Assembly (NCBI RefSeq): GCF_932526225.1
Contig: NC_064041.1
Location: 14,106,951 to 14,170,950, forward strand
Reading direction: 5' to 3'
DNA length: 64,000 nt
Origin: Nematostella vectensis
Taxonomy: Eukaryota; Cnidaria; Anthozoa; Actiniaria; Edwardsiidae
Positions within the stretch are counted from its first letter, which is position 1. Each line of letters opens with the position of its first letter. The notes below the pieces were generated by a model, which was not told the origin of the DNA, did no database searches, and worked only from the letters and a program-made list of their open reading frames with translations. A program made the translations under genes and the position numbers. Positions 47,239 through 59,700 of the stretch are shown piece by piece.

Positions 47239-48024
47239 GAATTCCGAGCTACGAACAAGCAACCATTACCTGGGCTACCTGTGCTACTTCCCAGCGCGGT
47301 CAAGCGTAACTATTCGTCCAATGGCGTCGGTCAAGGATGCTTGTAGCTATTTTCTCGTTTTAAAATACGGCTAGCGGCCAGGGAAAATTATTTAGCTCGG
47401 ATGTTTTGCCACATATCGAATGTAAGTGTACCCTGGCATAGGTCTGCGAGATAAAAATATTTAGTTTGTTGTTTTTTCCCCTCGAATTTCGACGGTTTTT
47501 GAGTGCTACCGAAAATGGCGCCTCCAACCTCCATCTTTTCTTAGTAGGGGGAGAGAAGTAATAAATTCCGTTGAGAAAACCCCTCCAAATCGCGTATTCC
47601 ACGTGAATTTGACAACAACAAGGCATGTTCTAAGTTTTAAGGCAATTTTATTGACAACAGTTCTCGTCCTCGTCCCAGAACAGCCAAATTCCGAGCTACG
47701 AACAAGCAACCATTGCCTGGGCTACCTGTGTCTAAACCATCACCAACTTCAAAGAATTCAACTACTGCTGCCATGTTTGTTTTTGACGTGGATTGGAGAA
47801 CCGCTGACAATTCGCGGGCTTTTTAGCTAAAACGTTTGATTTGATTGGCCAAGAGTGTTGTGATATTAGAAGAGTTATGATTTGCTATGGGTTACACTTG
47901 AGTCGACGATTAGTGACACAACCACTAACCGCAAAAAGTCCTGAATAGCTTCGCTATCCACGACTTAAAAAAGTGATATACAAAACAAATATGTCGACTC
48001 GAGTTTTCGGGACGTCCGTCCCCA

Positions 48025-48600
48025 AAAAGCATCGTATGACAACCAAACGTGGCGGGCTTCATGTATGTATCAAGGGAGATGCAAAACTGTGGTCACGAGA
48101 TTTGTGACGTCATCAATGACGTCACTAGAAAGCAAAAAATATGCTGACGTCATCAGAAAAAAACAATATTAATATTTCACAAAGGAAACATCATATGGCA
48201 AACAAACTCGGTAGGTGTCATGTAGGTGGATGCAACAATATGGTCAAGTGTTGGGTAACGTCATCGATGACGTCACTTAAAGAAAAAAAACGTGATTAAA
48301 AGCAAAAACATTCATATCTCTTGAAAGAAACATTGTTTGAAAACTGACTCGTACCCAGGCGCTTACTAGCGTGACCGGACTAAGCGCGAAGAAAACCATT
48401 TCTCGCGTTGACCCTTCCCTTGGTCCTTTGCGCCAGCGCTAAACCTTCCCGTGGCTCATTGCGCTCACTAGTATATTTTCACTTGTTTTTACTGACTTCA
48501 GACGCCTGGGTACGAGGCAGGTTTCACAACCAAACTTAGCAGGTGTCATGTTTGTGTCAAGGGATGTGCCAAATTGTGGTCACGTGATTTGAACGAAAAA
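48025..48600. repeat. TGACGTCA-bearing long repeats (unit 2 copy)
   Basis: Counterpart of 24880-25440. The middle block has cgatgacgtcac where unit 1 has lost the octamer. Confidence 0.6.
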
Positions 48601-48885
48601 GCAAAGATAGGAAATGAATAAAGCAAAGATATGAACTGAATAATGTACATCAATCGACTTTTTTATCCAAATGTGGAAGTGTGTCAACAGTTTTCTCCAG
48701 GATTGGAGAAGGAATGGCGCTACACTTGCAGTGTCATTGCAGAATAGAACTATATACCTATCAGTAGACCTTGTCCGTGCAAATGGCTATTCCTAAATGA
48801 CAGTTCTAGCATCAAAAAATCAGGGGCCTCGATTTAATTAAATGCAGGAAATTATTGATAAATCATACGATTCTTAGTTATCACC

Positions 48886-49153
48886 TTAAAGCCGCATTGT
48901 CACCAGTTTACTTCCGGAGGTCCGACAGAAACCTCAACCGTCAAAAGACAAAAGAATTTATTAAAATCCGAGATATTAAACAGGCAAGCCGCTCTAAATT
49001 ATCTATCGCATCCTCAAAGAAACTTCCAATGCACAGACAGACATAGACACACTCCTTTCAATATTTTGAAATAATTTTCGCGTTTTCCGTTAAAAATCAT
49101 CGGATATTGTTAGGTAATCGACCGAAAGTAAACTGGTGACAATACGGCTTTAA
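48886..49153. mobile_element. MITE with ttaaagccgcattgtcacc ends (unit 2)
   Basis: Same ends as 25732-25991, with an 8-bp local gain (acagacag). Confidence 0.75.
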
Positions 49154-49331
49154 ATATAACAAATAAATAAGACCACAAGAAACTTTTGATCTTAGTACTT
49201 CCATGTGCCATTTGCCATTTGCACCAACGTATTTTGGAAAATGTGTAACTACAACTGATTGTCTGTCATACTCAATAAATTATTCAAAAAAGTCTTGCTC
49301 TGCCTTTATATTGTTTTGTCTTCGACGTAAA

Positions 49332-51934
49332 CTAGTTGACCCAGCCATATGGAAACAGGCCATGCCCTAACCAGAGGTCACATTCTCTATCCAAATATGA
49401 ACGCGCAAAGTCCATTCCGCCGTCGGTGAAAAGAGCGGTCACCTCAGGATACGGCTTCCAGCCTGAGCTCTCAACCTTATTGCTATGGATAAATCTACCA
49501 AGCTCCCTTCTTAAATTGACCATGAATCTCTTATCTCTGGCAGATGGCGAATAGCCGAACGCTTCAGGGAAACCGAAAAACGCCAATAGATCCCACATGT
49601 GAAAGGCGTAAGCACTGGTCTTGTCTCCCACAAGCGTGACTGGCTTACTAGGCCAGTTGGTCACCACGTAACGATAGACACTACGCAGTCCGGTGGACGC
49701 GCCACCGGCAAGCACACGTGTTGGGCACGTGACTCGAATATCCGTGACGATATTAGCGTACGAAAGCCGCGGATGTTTGTGTTCAACCAGGTACATTGAA
49801 AATACTTTCTCGATTTCGGCATCACTCAGGAATCTTGAGAGCCTCTCGCTGGCGTATCTCTTGAAGTCACTCAGGTCTGCCTTTGTGTTGAAGAGCTTTC
49901 CGGGAAAGTAGTCTATCTCCTGAGCTGTTGTGCCTAAAATGACGGGTACATCGTTGATTCTCCTACCGGAAGACAACGCAATAAATGGTGGGTATGGTAC
50001 CACATGCCCATCGACTGTTGCCAAGGCACCGCTGAAAAATCCCGGAGTCGGAAGATCGGTCAGGTCTGGCATACTCCAGTAAGGGTATACATCCCACGGG
50101 CTCTTCTGTATAATTCTAGCTACATTAGAACGGTAGAGGCACTCACGCGTAGAAGCAAGGCTGTCATGGGCACAGCCCATACGTTCGACAAAAACCTTGT
50201 TGTCACTAGAAGCATCATTGGCTGATTTACTGAATACAGGGGATGCACTCATAAGGATAGCACCGTGAAAGAGTCCATTAGCTAGCGGGGACACTAACAA
50301 AGCAAGGGAGGAAGTGGCACCAGAACTTTGACCAAGAAGTATAACCCGATCGGGATCTCCACCGAAACGTGCAATATTTGTATGAATCCACGACAACGCC
50401 ATAATTTGATCCATGAATCCGTAATTTCCAGACGTATTGCTTTTGGAGCCGTCTGAGAGAGCGTCTAGGCTCAGAAATCCAAACGCGTTAAGTCTGTAGT
50501 TGAAAGAAATGCCGACAACACCCAAGTTACTCACAAATTCCGGGGTCGGATGAATCCCACTATCGTGTCCAGATCCGTAAGTCAAGTCGCCTCCATGAAT
50601 AAATACAAGTACAGGCTGCTTGATATCCACACTTGGCGTCCAAACATTTAAATAAAGGCAATCTTCGCTGCCGATGACTTGATCTTCGCTGTTTAACTGA
50701 GGGCAAACTTTACCGTAAAAAGCAGCATTAAAAGTACCTTGCCAGCAGTGATTATGCCCACATGGGAAAGGTGGTTTCCATCGCATGTCATTTATAGGGG
50801 GCTTGGCGTAGGGAATCCCCTTGAACACCCAAGCATTTGAATTCCTAGTACCTCGTATTGTTCCACCATCAGTGGCTATAAGAATTGAAGAATCTTCGTC
50901 GTTATTTTCATCATTTTCAGAGCTCTTCCCTCGTATCAGTAACGCAATAAGGACGGCGATGAAGATGACAGTTGATAGGATGAGCACAACGATTATTATG
51001 TTGCGAACCTGATACCAAAAAAGCTTAACATTAATAAGGGAAGGGTCATTATTTATCGGGGGGGGGGGGCGGATGCTAAGTTAAGTTTAATTAAGTTTAA
51101 TTTTTTTTCTGGTGCATTCTTAGAATTAGTATAAGAAGGTAGTATAATTTCGGCATTTAGAAGGCCTAAAAATCTCAAAGACATCCTTGCGCCTTCTAAA
51201 TTCAAGCAACGTGCGGCCACTGAAATCAGTAACCAAGAGAATAATAGTGGTTGTTTTAAATGCGGGAAGAAATGTGATTTCTGTAGCAGTTATTTTGTTC
51301 AATCACGACATTTCATTAGCGCTGCAACTGGCAAGAAATACTTTATAAGGCAACGTGTTTCTTGTAATTCTAAGAATGCAATTTACCTAGCAACCTGTCG
51401 GAAATGTAATTTACAATACGTGGGTTCCTGCACTACGGAATTCAAGGTGCACTTTCGCAATCATAAGTCCAGTATGAGAACCAACAAGAAAACATGTGAA
51501 GTCGCCAAGCATTTCAACCGCAGCGAGCATAATTTGAGTGATTTTGACTTCATTGTAATTGAAACAATAGCTAGGCAGGATCTGATTGGTCTAGACAGTG
51601 TTCTTCCCAATAGAGAAGCGTACTGGATGATGCAATTATTTACTTTGGCTCCCCATGGTCTAAATAAACGCAGGGAGTATAAGTCGAAAAATCGAATTAT
51701 TTCAATAACACATAGCTTTATCAACAATTTGTAATCGCCGTTAAAATGGTGTAATTTAAGTACACTATATTTAAAGAATTCACAAGTTGTAAGTATATAA
51801 GGATGTAGTTTTTTACCCATTGCATTTTTTAGCTTTTTAACTTATTTTATACTGAAGAAGGCCGAAGGGCCGAAACGTTTAGTAAATTTTTAATAATGTC
51901 TAAAAGTTGGGAATCGTAGCCTCTTTCTTCACAC

Positions 51935-51972
<38 letters not shown>

Positions 51973-52072
51973 AATTGAATTTGCTTATTTGGAGTCGTAC
52001 ACTTACTTTTTTAGAAGCATGGTGCTTTTCGATTTGTATTTCGTCTAGCTCTTCGTTGACCAACGAGCTCAT
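49332..52072 (-). CDS. Membrane-anchored carboxylesterase/cholinesterase-like protein (unit 2 copy)
   Basis: Coding exons 52007-52072 (22 codons, MSSLVNEELDEIQIEKHH...) and 49332-51008 (559 codons with stop). Splice sites are as in the unit 1 copy. The product is one residue shorter (a Pro lost from the cytosolic tail, in frame). The hydrolase domain has no stop or frameshift and differs at only about ten residues, among them Glu to Asp in the oxyanion motif (HGGD), FL to YF after GTTAQEID, Val to Gly near the C-terminus, and two changes at the end of the anchor. The nucleophile elbow GQSSGA and the His motif HMWD are unchanged. The intron holds a Penelope-like fragment that the unit 1 intron lacks. 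Two intact, slightly different paralogues suggest both are under constraint. Confidence 0.92.
51135..51734 (+). pseudogene. GIY-YIG endonuclease end of Penelope-like pol
   Basis: An open frame of 199 codons with no proper start (5'-truncated). It begins with the typical end of the RT region (ISAFRRPKNLKDILAPSKFK), followed by a Cys-rich linker (CFKCGKKCDFC) and the endonuclease: IYLATCRKCNLQYVG (GIY and YIG strands), FRNHKSS with the conserved Arg, a catalytic-type Glu in NREAYWMMQL, and the closing GLN. This order is diagnostic of Penelope-like elements with an endonuclease. The RT catalytic core is missing. Confidence 0.88.
51852..51877 (+). ncRNA. Hammerhead-like motif in the Penelope 3' tail
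   Basis: ctgaaga (CUGANGA form), then aggcc-gaag-ggcc as a short stem II, then gaaac. One extra A lies between the core and stem II, and no clear stem I or cleavage triplet was found. It may therefore be a decayed ribozyme. Penelope-like elements are known to carry hammerhead motifs in their terminal repeats. Confidence 0.5.
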
Positions 52073-52931
52073 TTTGGAACAAATAGAAAGTCGTCTTGGT
52101 AGCAGTAATATTCGGGTATCTGTCACCAAATTCGCTCGAATTTCGACTTCATCAACAACTGCGACCTTATTCTTTTACTTGTAATCGACAATACTCGTAT
52201 GCCTTTAGTAACCTAGATAGAAAGAAAGCAGCCCTTGACCTAAAAGCTCTTCGTAAGTTGTGAAGCGCTTGGTGCCAACAATATACTGCGATTAAGGTGA
52301 GGCATTTCGGATGGTCATACCATTACGTCATCTCTCGAGAAAGTCCACAGGCATCCCAAACAATTGACTCATACCCAGTCTCTAAAAAGGGGCGGGGGGA
52401 GAGGAGTTTCTGTATAGTAACTGCGGAAATAGGTAGCCGAAATAATTTATTTTTGATTCCTTACTCCCGCCCCTACTACCATGAGCATTGAGGCTACCTC
52501 CTTAGTTAATAGTGTCGAGCGAAACGTATGACGGCACGAAAGTTCCCTATCTGCCTCCATTCTCCGTGTGGATCATACTCTTCGTTGGCTTTTTCCTATA
52601 TCCGACAGAAACAGTTGCAGTGCATGATGCAGCAGATTTGATTGACAAGGCAGACTCATAGGGTCCTGGGCGAGATAGTTTATTCGGATTGCCTTTGACG
52701 CAGCCGGAAATAATGCAGGCTACCATACCTCAGTTCTGGGGGTACTCCCTTGTGATTACCCATAACCCATTGCGCAAATTCCAAATTTTAGCAGGGTTAA
52801 GTTTAGACAGGGTTCAAGCCTCATGTAGCCATTTTTAAACTTTTAAAAAAGTTATCACACATTCGTCTTTCAGGTCTTGACTGTGAAGGAGATGACCTGG
52901 AATGAGTGGGATTCTTGTTTATCAACTTCTA
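52073..52931. other. Upstream flank of the unit 2 esterase
   Basis: Counterpart of 29464-30325; nothing further recognised. Confidence 0.45.
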
Positions 52932-55791
52932 TATGACCGGTCCCTAAAGTGTGGTCGATTCCTAATATATGACCGGTCCCTAAAGTGTGGTCGATCCCTA
53001 ATATATGACCGGTCCCTAAAGTGTGGTCGATTCCTAATATATGACCGGTCCCTAAAGTGTGGTCGATCCCTAATATATGACCGGTCCCTAAAGTGTGGTC
53101 GATCCCTAATATATGACCGGTCCCTAAAGTGTGGTCGATCCCTAATATATGACCGGTCCCTAAAGTGTGGTCGATTCCTAATATATGACCGGTCCCTAAA
53201 GTGTGGTCGATTCCTAATATATGACCGGTCCCTAAAGTGTGGTCGATCCTTAATATATGACCGGTCCCTAATATATGACCGGTCCCTAAAGTGTGGTCGA
53301 TCCCTAATATATGACCGGTCCCTAAAGTGTGGTCGATTCCTAATATATGACCGGTCCCTAAAGTGTGGTCGATTCCTAATATATGACCGGTCCCTAAAGT
53401 GTGGTCGATTCCTAATATATGACCGGTCCCTAAAGTGTGGTCGATTCCTAATGTATGACCGGTCCCTAAAGTGTGGTCGATTCCTAATAAATGACCGGTC
53501 CCTAAAGTGTGGTCGATTCCTAATATATGACCGATCCCTAAAGTGTGGTCGATTCCTAATATATGACCGGTCCCTAAAGTGTGGTCGATCCCTAATATAT
53601 GACTGATCCCTAAAGTGTGGTCGATTCCTAATATATGACCGGTCCCTAAAGTGTGGTCGATTCCTAATATATGACCGGTCCCTAAAGTGTGGTCGATTCC
53701 TAATATATGACCGGTCCCTAAAGTGTGGTCGATCCCTAATGTATGACCGGTCCCTAAAGTGTGGTCGATTCCTAATATATATGACCGGTCCCTAAAGTGT
53801 GGTCGATTCCTAATATATGACCGGTCCCTAAAGTGTGGTCGATTCCTAATATATGACCGGTCCCTAAAGTGTGGTCGATTCCTAATATATATGACCGGTC
53901 CCTAAAGTGTGGTCGATTCCTAATATATATGACCGGTCCCTAAAGTGTGGTCGATCCCTAATATATGACCGGTCCCTAAAGTGTGGTCGATTCCTAATAT
54001 ATATGACCGGTCCCTAAAGTGTGGTCGATTCCTAATATATGACCGGTCCCTAAAGTGTGGTCGATTCCTAATATATATGACCGGTCCCTAAAGTGTGGTC
54101 GATTCCTAATATATGACCGATCCCTAATGTATGACCGGTCCCTAAAGTGTGGTCGATCCCTAATGTATGACCGGTCCCTAAAGTGTGGTCGATCCCTAAT
54201 ATATGACCGATCCCTAAAGTGTGGTCGATCCCTAATATATGACCGGTCCCTAAAGTGTGGTCGATCCCTAATATATGACCGGTCCCTAAAGTGTGGTCGA
54301 TCCCTAATATATGACCGGTCCCTAAAGTGTGGTCGATCCCTAATATATGACCGATCCCTAAAGTGTGGTCGATCCCTAATATATGACCGATCCCTAAAGC
54401 GTGGTCGATTCCTAATATATGACCGATCCCTAAAGCGTGGTCGATCTCTAATATATGACCGATCCCTAAAGTGTGGTCGATTCCTAATATATGACCGGTC
54501 CCTAAAGTGTGGTCGATTCCTAATATATATGACCGGTCCCTAAAGTGTGGTCGATCCCTAATATATGACCGGTCCCTAAAGTGTGGTCGATTCCTAATAT
54601 ATGACCGGTCCCTAAAGTGTGGTCGATTCCTAATATATGACCGGTCCCTAAAGTGTGGTCGATTCCTAATATATATGACCGGTCCCTAAAGTGTGGTCGA
54701 TCCCTAATGTATGACCGGTCCCTAAAGTGTGGTCGATCCCTAATGTATGACCGGTCCCTAAAGTGTGGTCGATCCCTAATATATGACCGATCCCTAAAGT
54801 GTGGTCGATCCCTAATATATGACCGGTCCCTAAAGTGTGGTCGATCCCTAATATATGACCGATCCCTAAAGTGTGGTCGATCCCTAATATATGACCGATC
54901 CCTAAAGTGTGGTCGATTCCTAATATATAACCGATCCCTAAAGCGTGGTCGATCCCTAATGTATGACCGGTCCCTAAAGTGTGGTCGATTCCTAATATAT
55001 GACCGATCCCTAAAGCGTGGTCGATCCCTAATATATGACCGATCCCTAAAGTGTGGTCGATTCCTAATATATGACCGATCCCTAAAGCGTGGTCGATCCC
55101 TAATGTATGACCGGTCCCTAAAGTGTGGTCGATCCCTAATATATGACCGATCCCTAAAGCGTGGTCGATCCCTAATATATGACCGGTCCCTAAAGCGTGG
55201 TCGATCCCTAATATATGACCGGTCCCTAAAGTGTGGTCGATCCCTAATATATGACCGATCCCTAATGTATGACCGGTCCCTGAAGTGTGGTCGATTCCTA
55301 ATATATGACCGGTCCCTAAAGTGTGGTCGATTCCTAATGTATGACCGGTCCCTAAAGTGTGGTCGATCCCTAATATATGACCGATCCCTAAAGTGTGGTC
55401 GATTCCTAATATATGAACGATCCCTAAAGTGTGGTCGATCCCTAATATATGACCGATCCCTAAAGTGTGGTCGATTCCTAATATATGACCGATCCCTAAA
55501 GTGTGGTCGATCCCTAATATATGACCGGTCCCTAAAGTGTGGTCGATCCCTAATATATGACCGATCCCTAAAGTGTGGTCGATCCCTAATATATGACCGG
55601 TCCCTAAAGTGTGGTCGATTCCTAATATATGACCGATCCCTAAAGTGTGGTCGATCCTTAATATATGACCGATCCCTAAAGTGTGGTCGATTTCTAATGT
55701 ATGACCGGTCCCTAAAGTGTGGTCAGCCCCTAAGGTGTGGTTAGCCCCTAAGGTTCGGTCGCTTCCTAAGGCGTGGTCAGCCGCTGAGGTA
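52932..55791. repeat. 36-bp satellite, expanded allele (about 77 units)
   Basis: Same unit as 30326-30668. Variation is mostly ggtccc/gatccc, gatccc/gattcc, atatat/atatatat and tgtatg. Some units have lost one 18-bp half (for example near 53265, 54115 and 55255). Patches of the array share the same variants, so expansion went by multi-unit blocks. Open + frames of up to 363 codons (repeating YDRSLKCGRFLI) exist only because 36 is a multiple of three. They are broken wherever a unit has an extra AT. Confidence 0.95.
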
Positions 55792-55878
55792 CGAACTTTA
55801 GAAGCACACTAGCATACACACATTGGCACCAGTCGGGCCAAGACGGGACGCTAGCACAGTCTATTACCCGTGCAGTTC

Positions 55879-55941
55879 GGCAACCATCGACAGCTGTTTC
55901 GTCCTTATTAGGAATCGTCAGCATGGCATAGCCGGTTTGCC
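55879..55941 (-). ncRNA. Hammerhead ribozyme, minus strand, mutated (unit 2)
   Basis: Counterpart of 30757-30819. Two changes hit base pairs next to the core: the first base of stem II after CTGACGA is T instead of G, and the first base after the cleavage triplet is G instead of C. Both break closing pairs, so activity is probably reduced. The + strand partner arm is deleted. Confidence 0.75.
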
Positions 55942-56321
55942 AAAAATAGAATATTTGATCATATTTGATAAAACAATATAGGGCAAAAGAGTATAATTTT
56001 TTAGGGAAGGAGAAATCTTACTTATTTCTAACTTCTGGTTGAAGCGAGTCATACGTAGGCTAGACTCAGAGTTTCGTGGCCAATTGTTGATCAGGCGCGC
56101 ACTCCCTTATGTCTCAGCCATGTGCATAGTGTTTGTTTTCGTTAGAAATAAGTTAAGAATGCGTTTCGCGGTCACAACAGCAAGACAATGGTTGAAGCGT
56201 ACTACCTACTATGGTATGTGACCTCATGATAAGGCGATGGACGGACAAAAGACTCGAATGACAACTTTAAACAGATGTGTTTGTCATGCATGTACTGTGT
56301 TACGTTTGTTTGTGTTACAAA

Positions 56322-56681
56322 GACGCCTTGTGACGTACGTATGATATATGTACTTACGTTTAGCAGGGTGTGGTAGAAAAGACACGCCTTGTGACGTACG
56401 TATGATATTGGTACTTACGTTTAGCTGGGTGTGGTAGAAAAGACGCGCCTTGTGACGTATGATGTATGTACTTACGTTTAGCAGGGTGTGGTAGAAAAGA
56501 CGCGCCTTGTGACGTACGTATGATATATATACTTACGTTTAGCAGGGTGTGGTAGAAAAGACACGCCTTGTGACGTACGTATGATATTGGTGCTTACGTT
56601 TAGCAGGGTGTGGTAGAAAAGACACGCCTTGTGACGTACGTATGATATTGGTACTTACGTTTACCAGGGTGTGGTAGAAAA
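56322..56681. repeat. 61-bp tandem repeat, 6 units (unit 2)
   Basis: Same unit and number as 32437-32797. Confidence 0.9.
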
Positions 56682-56714
56682 TGGGTATTAAATGTTTTTG
56701 TTTTTCAACTCCTT

Positions 56715-59700
56715 GTAGCTGAAGCCCACACTTTCACGAGAATCATGCACTTTTTTGCCAGACTTGCAGAGGTCTAGTCTCGCACCGACATCGAAGCTGT
56801 TCAAACTCTCCATCAGTACAAGTACCTGGAATAATAATTATGGATGGGTTAAGTTCAACAAATAAGTTAACTCGAAATGATAAGCAAAAAAAACATATAC
56901 TGCAATGATTAAAATGGGTACTTATTTGATTTTCTGTGACTCTTGGGGGCGCTTATCAAAGAGGGAGCGCTTATTGAATTCTCAGTGGAGTGCCCCCCCC
57001 CCTTGGACAAAAAATTGGTACACTACTGCTTTCAGGTGTTTTTGTTTGGTGGTGGGTGGCTCTTATTTGGGAGAGGGCACTTATTTAAGGGAGGGGGCTA
57101 TGTTTTAATCTAAGGGTATACAGAGTAAACATACCAACAACAGGAAGCCCAGCTTTGGTCATTTTTACTTTGTTGAGCTTGGTGAGGTCCCTGACTTCTC
57201 GATCCCTGATGGTGTGGTATGGGATATACTGAACAGGAATAGCATAAGGCTTTTTGTCTCTGCATTCGTCAGATACCATGAACACTAGGACGTGGGTGGC
57301 ACATTGCCTTTTTTTTAAGAGGTTCTTCAGGAACTGATCATAGTCTCCAGCCTTTTTTCACAAGCTGGCAACATCCTGGGAGGCTTTTTTTCCTTGTTGG
57401 ATTCCAGACTCTCTTTCAAATCTTTGGACATGCTAAGAAGAGGGTCCAGACAGTTCAACATTTCTTTTGTTACTTCTCTAAAGCGAGTTGCCTGCTCTAA
57501 AAGCGTGTTAAACTCAACAATTTCCCAGTTGAGTGACATCAACTTCTCAGTCTTTGTGTTGGGGGGATCAAATTTCTTTCTGAAGAGTTGAACAGCCTTG
57601 GCAAGCCCATAATAGAGAAACAGGATGTTGTTATTTAGCTCATTGTTAACAGCCACTACTGGGTCCCTTAACTCTTTCCCACACAATTTGTGGACACTAA
57701 GAGCTTGCGATACATGGAGTCGGTCATCATACAGTCCCTGTAGGGTTTCAAGTGCTCCATCAACATCACCATTCCATACTTTTAATAATGACTCTTGTAA
57801 GGCTTCCTTCACATCAGTCCCATCAGTCTTTATCCAAAATTGTTAAAAAAACACACAATGGAATAATTAATTAAAACTTAAAAACAAAGTTTACCAATAT
57901 CTGCAATCAACCTCAGCACTTCAACATACCAGTTCAGTAACCCTGCTCTGATATGGCTTAAACCCTCCTGTTAAAGCAACCTTATACAAATCATCCATGA
58001 TGGTTCTATTTATTTAAGTGTGGGGAAGGGGTGTTAACAAAATATTACCAACCTCCCACCATGAAACTGCACCCCTACCCCCTAGCCGTAAATTAAATTC
58101 CCCCTCAATCCTTCTATATGTTGGTCTCACCTGTATTTCTGGCTTAGAAGAGAAGTCACTCTTAGCAATGGCATTCAGTTGGGCTTGTTTGCTTCTGCAT
58201 GGTATGTTGGGTTTGGCCTGCAAAATGATAAATTTTATAAACTCTACAGCTGTAACTAATTGAAAATACAACCTTCCCCTTCAAACAACTTATCGTCTTT
58301 TGTCTTTGATCTGTGCATTTTTTTACCTTTGAGGGATCACCAATGTCTTTCTTGTCACAGCCATTCCACATAGGGCCACGAAACAAGCGCTTAAACTTTC
58401 CACCACCAAACTCTGCCTCCATTGTGTCTAGCCATATTTTATAGTCAGGGGACACATATATCTGAAATAATACAATTATCGTAACCAAAATATAAATATT
58501 TGATTTGATTTTCAATGTTTACATTTGAGATCCACTGACACAACAAGCAATATTAATTTGTAATGCTTGACTCAAATACAGTCAAATGCTCTCTTAGCGA
58601 CCAGCTCTCAAATACGTGATAACATTTCAAATTCCCATTTGGATAATTTTCAGTCAAACTCTTTAAATAAAAAGCTGTTGAAAGTGAGTACTTAACAGTC
58701 ACTGAGGTGGTCGCTTAGAGAGCTCAGACTGTACATTAAATAGGTTATAATAATTACCTGTGCTATATGTGTACAACTGAAAAACTCAATGCGGTACTGG
58801 ATCATTCCAAATGGCATCCTATCTAGCTGCAAGGATCGGTTAACCCCATGAAGGTACTGGCACCATTTGTAAACCAAGTTGGGTTTGCCTTGCATTTGGA
58901 GATTCTTCATGACATTAATGGAAAACGTTCCAAAATCCTTTGGATGTGTGCGTATGCCGCAAGCCTTTGCTAACTCAAGATATAATGCATCCAGAATGGT
59001 CCCCTGAAAGACTTTACTTGCATGCCTAAACAGACCAAGGAGGAGTGTGTGTGCATCCACAATGCCAAGGGCGGAGACAAGTGTAGTAAGACGTTTACTG
59101 TGTCTAAGATACTCTAAGGTGCTACCATACAATCGTAGTCCGATCGCTCTAGGAGGCCGCCATCTTACTTCGCCCCAGTCCCCCTAGTCCCTCTGCTACT
59201 ACAGGTAGCCCAATACTACTTCTTCCATTTGAACAGTAACCTAACATACAAACGTGTAACTTATGGTCTACTTCTAAATTTACCTATACAAGTAAATATT
59301 CTAACATTGTTCTAATGGTAACTAACAGCAGTCATTGTCAATCAGTATTCTTCAATGTATCTGCAAGGTCTGCGGCGCACTCTCTCTGATCGCTTAAGGG
59401 TTGGCTGCTCTGGCGTAGGGCACGGCTGTGGTACTCGATTCCCATCTCCTTGTGTGGGTCCAGACATTTCATTGAAGGTCTCTTTCTCTTTCTCGGGAGA
59501 GGGCTTGACTGGCTTTGTATTGCTTCCGGAGTCGTGTAACTCTCGGGAAGTATAGGGGCCCTGTACTGCGTATGTTGGCTGAGGGCTTCCTAAGGCTCTT
59601 CTTACCTGTCGACGGTTTCGTCTCCGCAATCCCTTTGGTGTTTGTATAACAACCGATTGTGGGGTTTCGTGTGGCCTGATTATCGTCCCCTCCGTCTTTA

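Larger units (their letters stand above)
51113..51935 (+). mobile_element. Penelope-like retroelement, 5'-truncated 3' end
   Basis: It sits in the esterase intron of unit 2, in opposite orientation to the gene. It contains the end of a pol frame with a GIY-YIG endonuclease and a 3' tail with a hammerhead-like motif, and finishes by a TA microsatellite (about 51941-51970). Unit 1 has unrelated sequence at this site. Confidence 0.85.

Noticed and set aside
52902-55744. Plus-strand open frames of YDRSLKCGRFLI repeats up to 363 codons
   Set aside because: By-product of the 36-bp satellite; frames break wherever a unit gains AT.
52932-55791. CRISPR-like array
   Set aside because: The repeats are contiguous with no unique spacers, and the DNA is animal.
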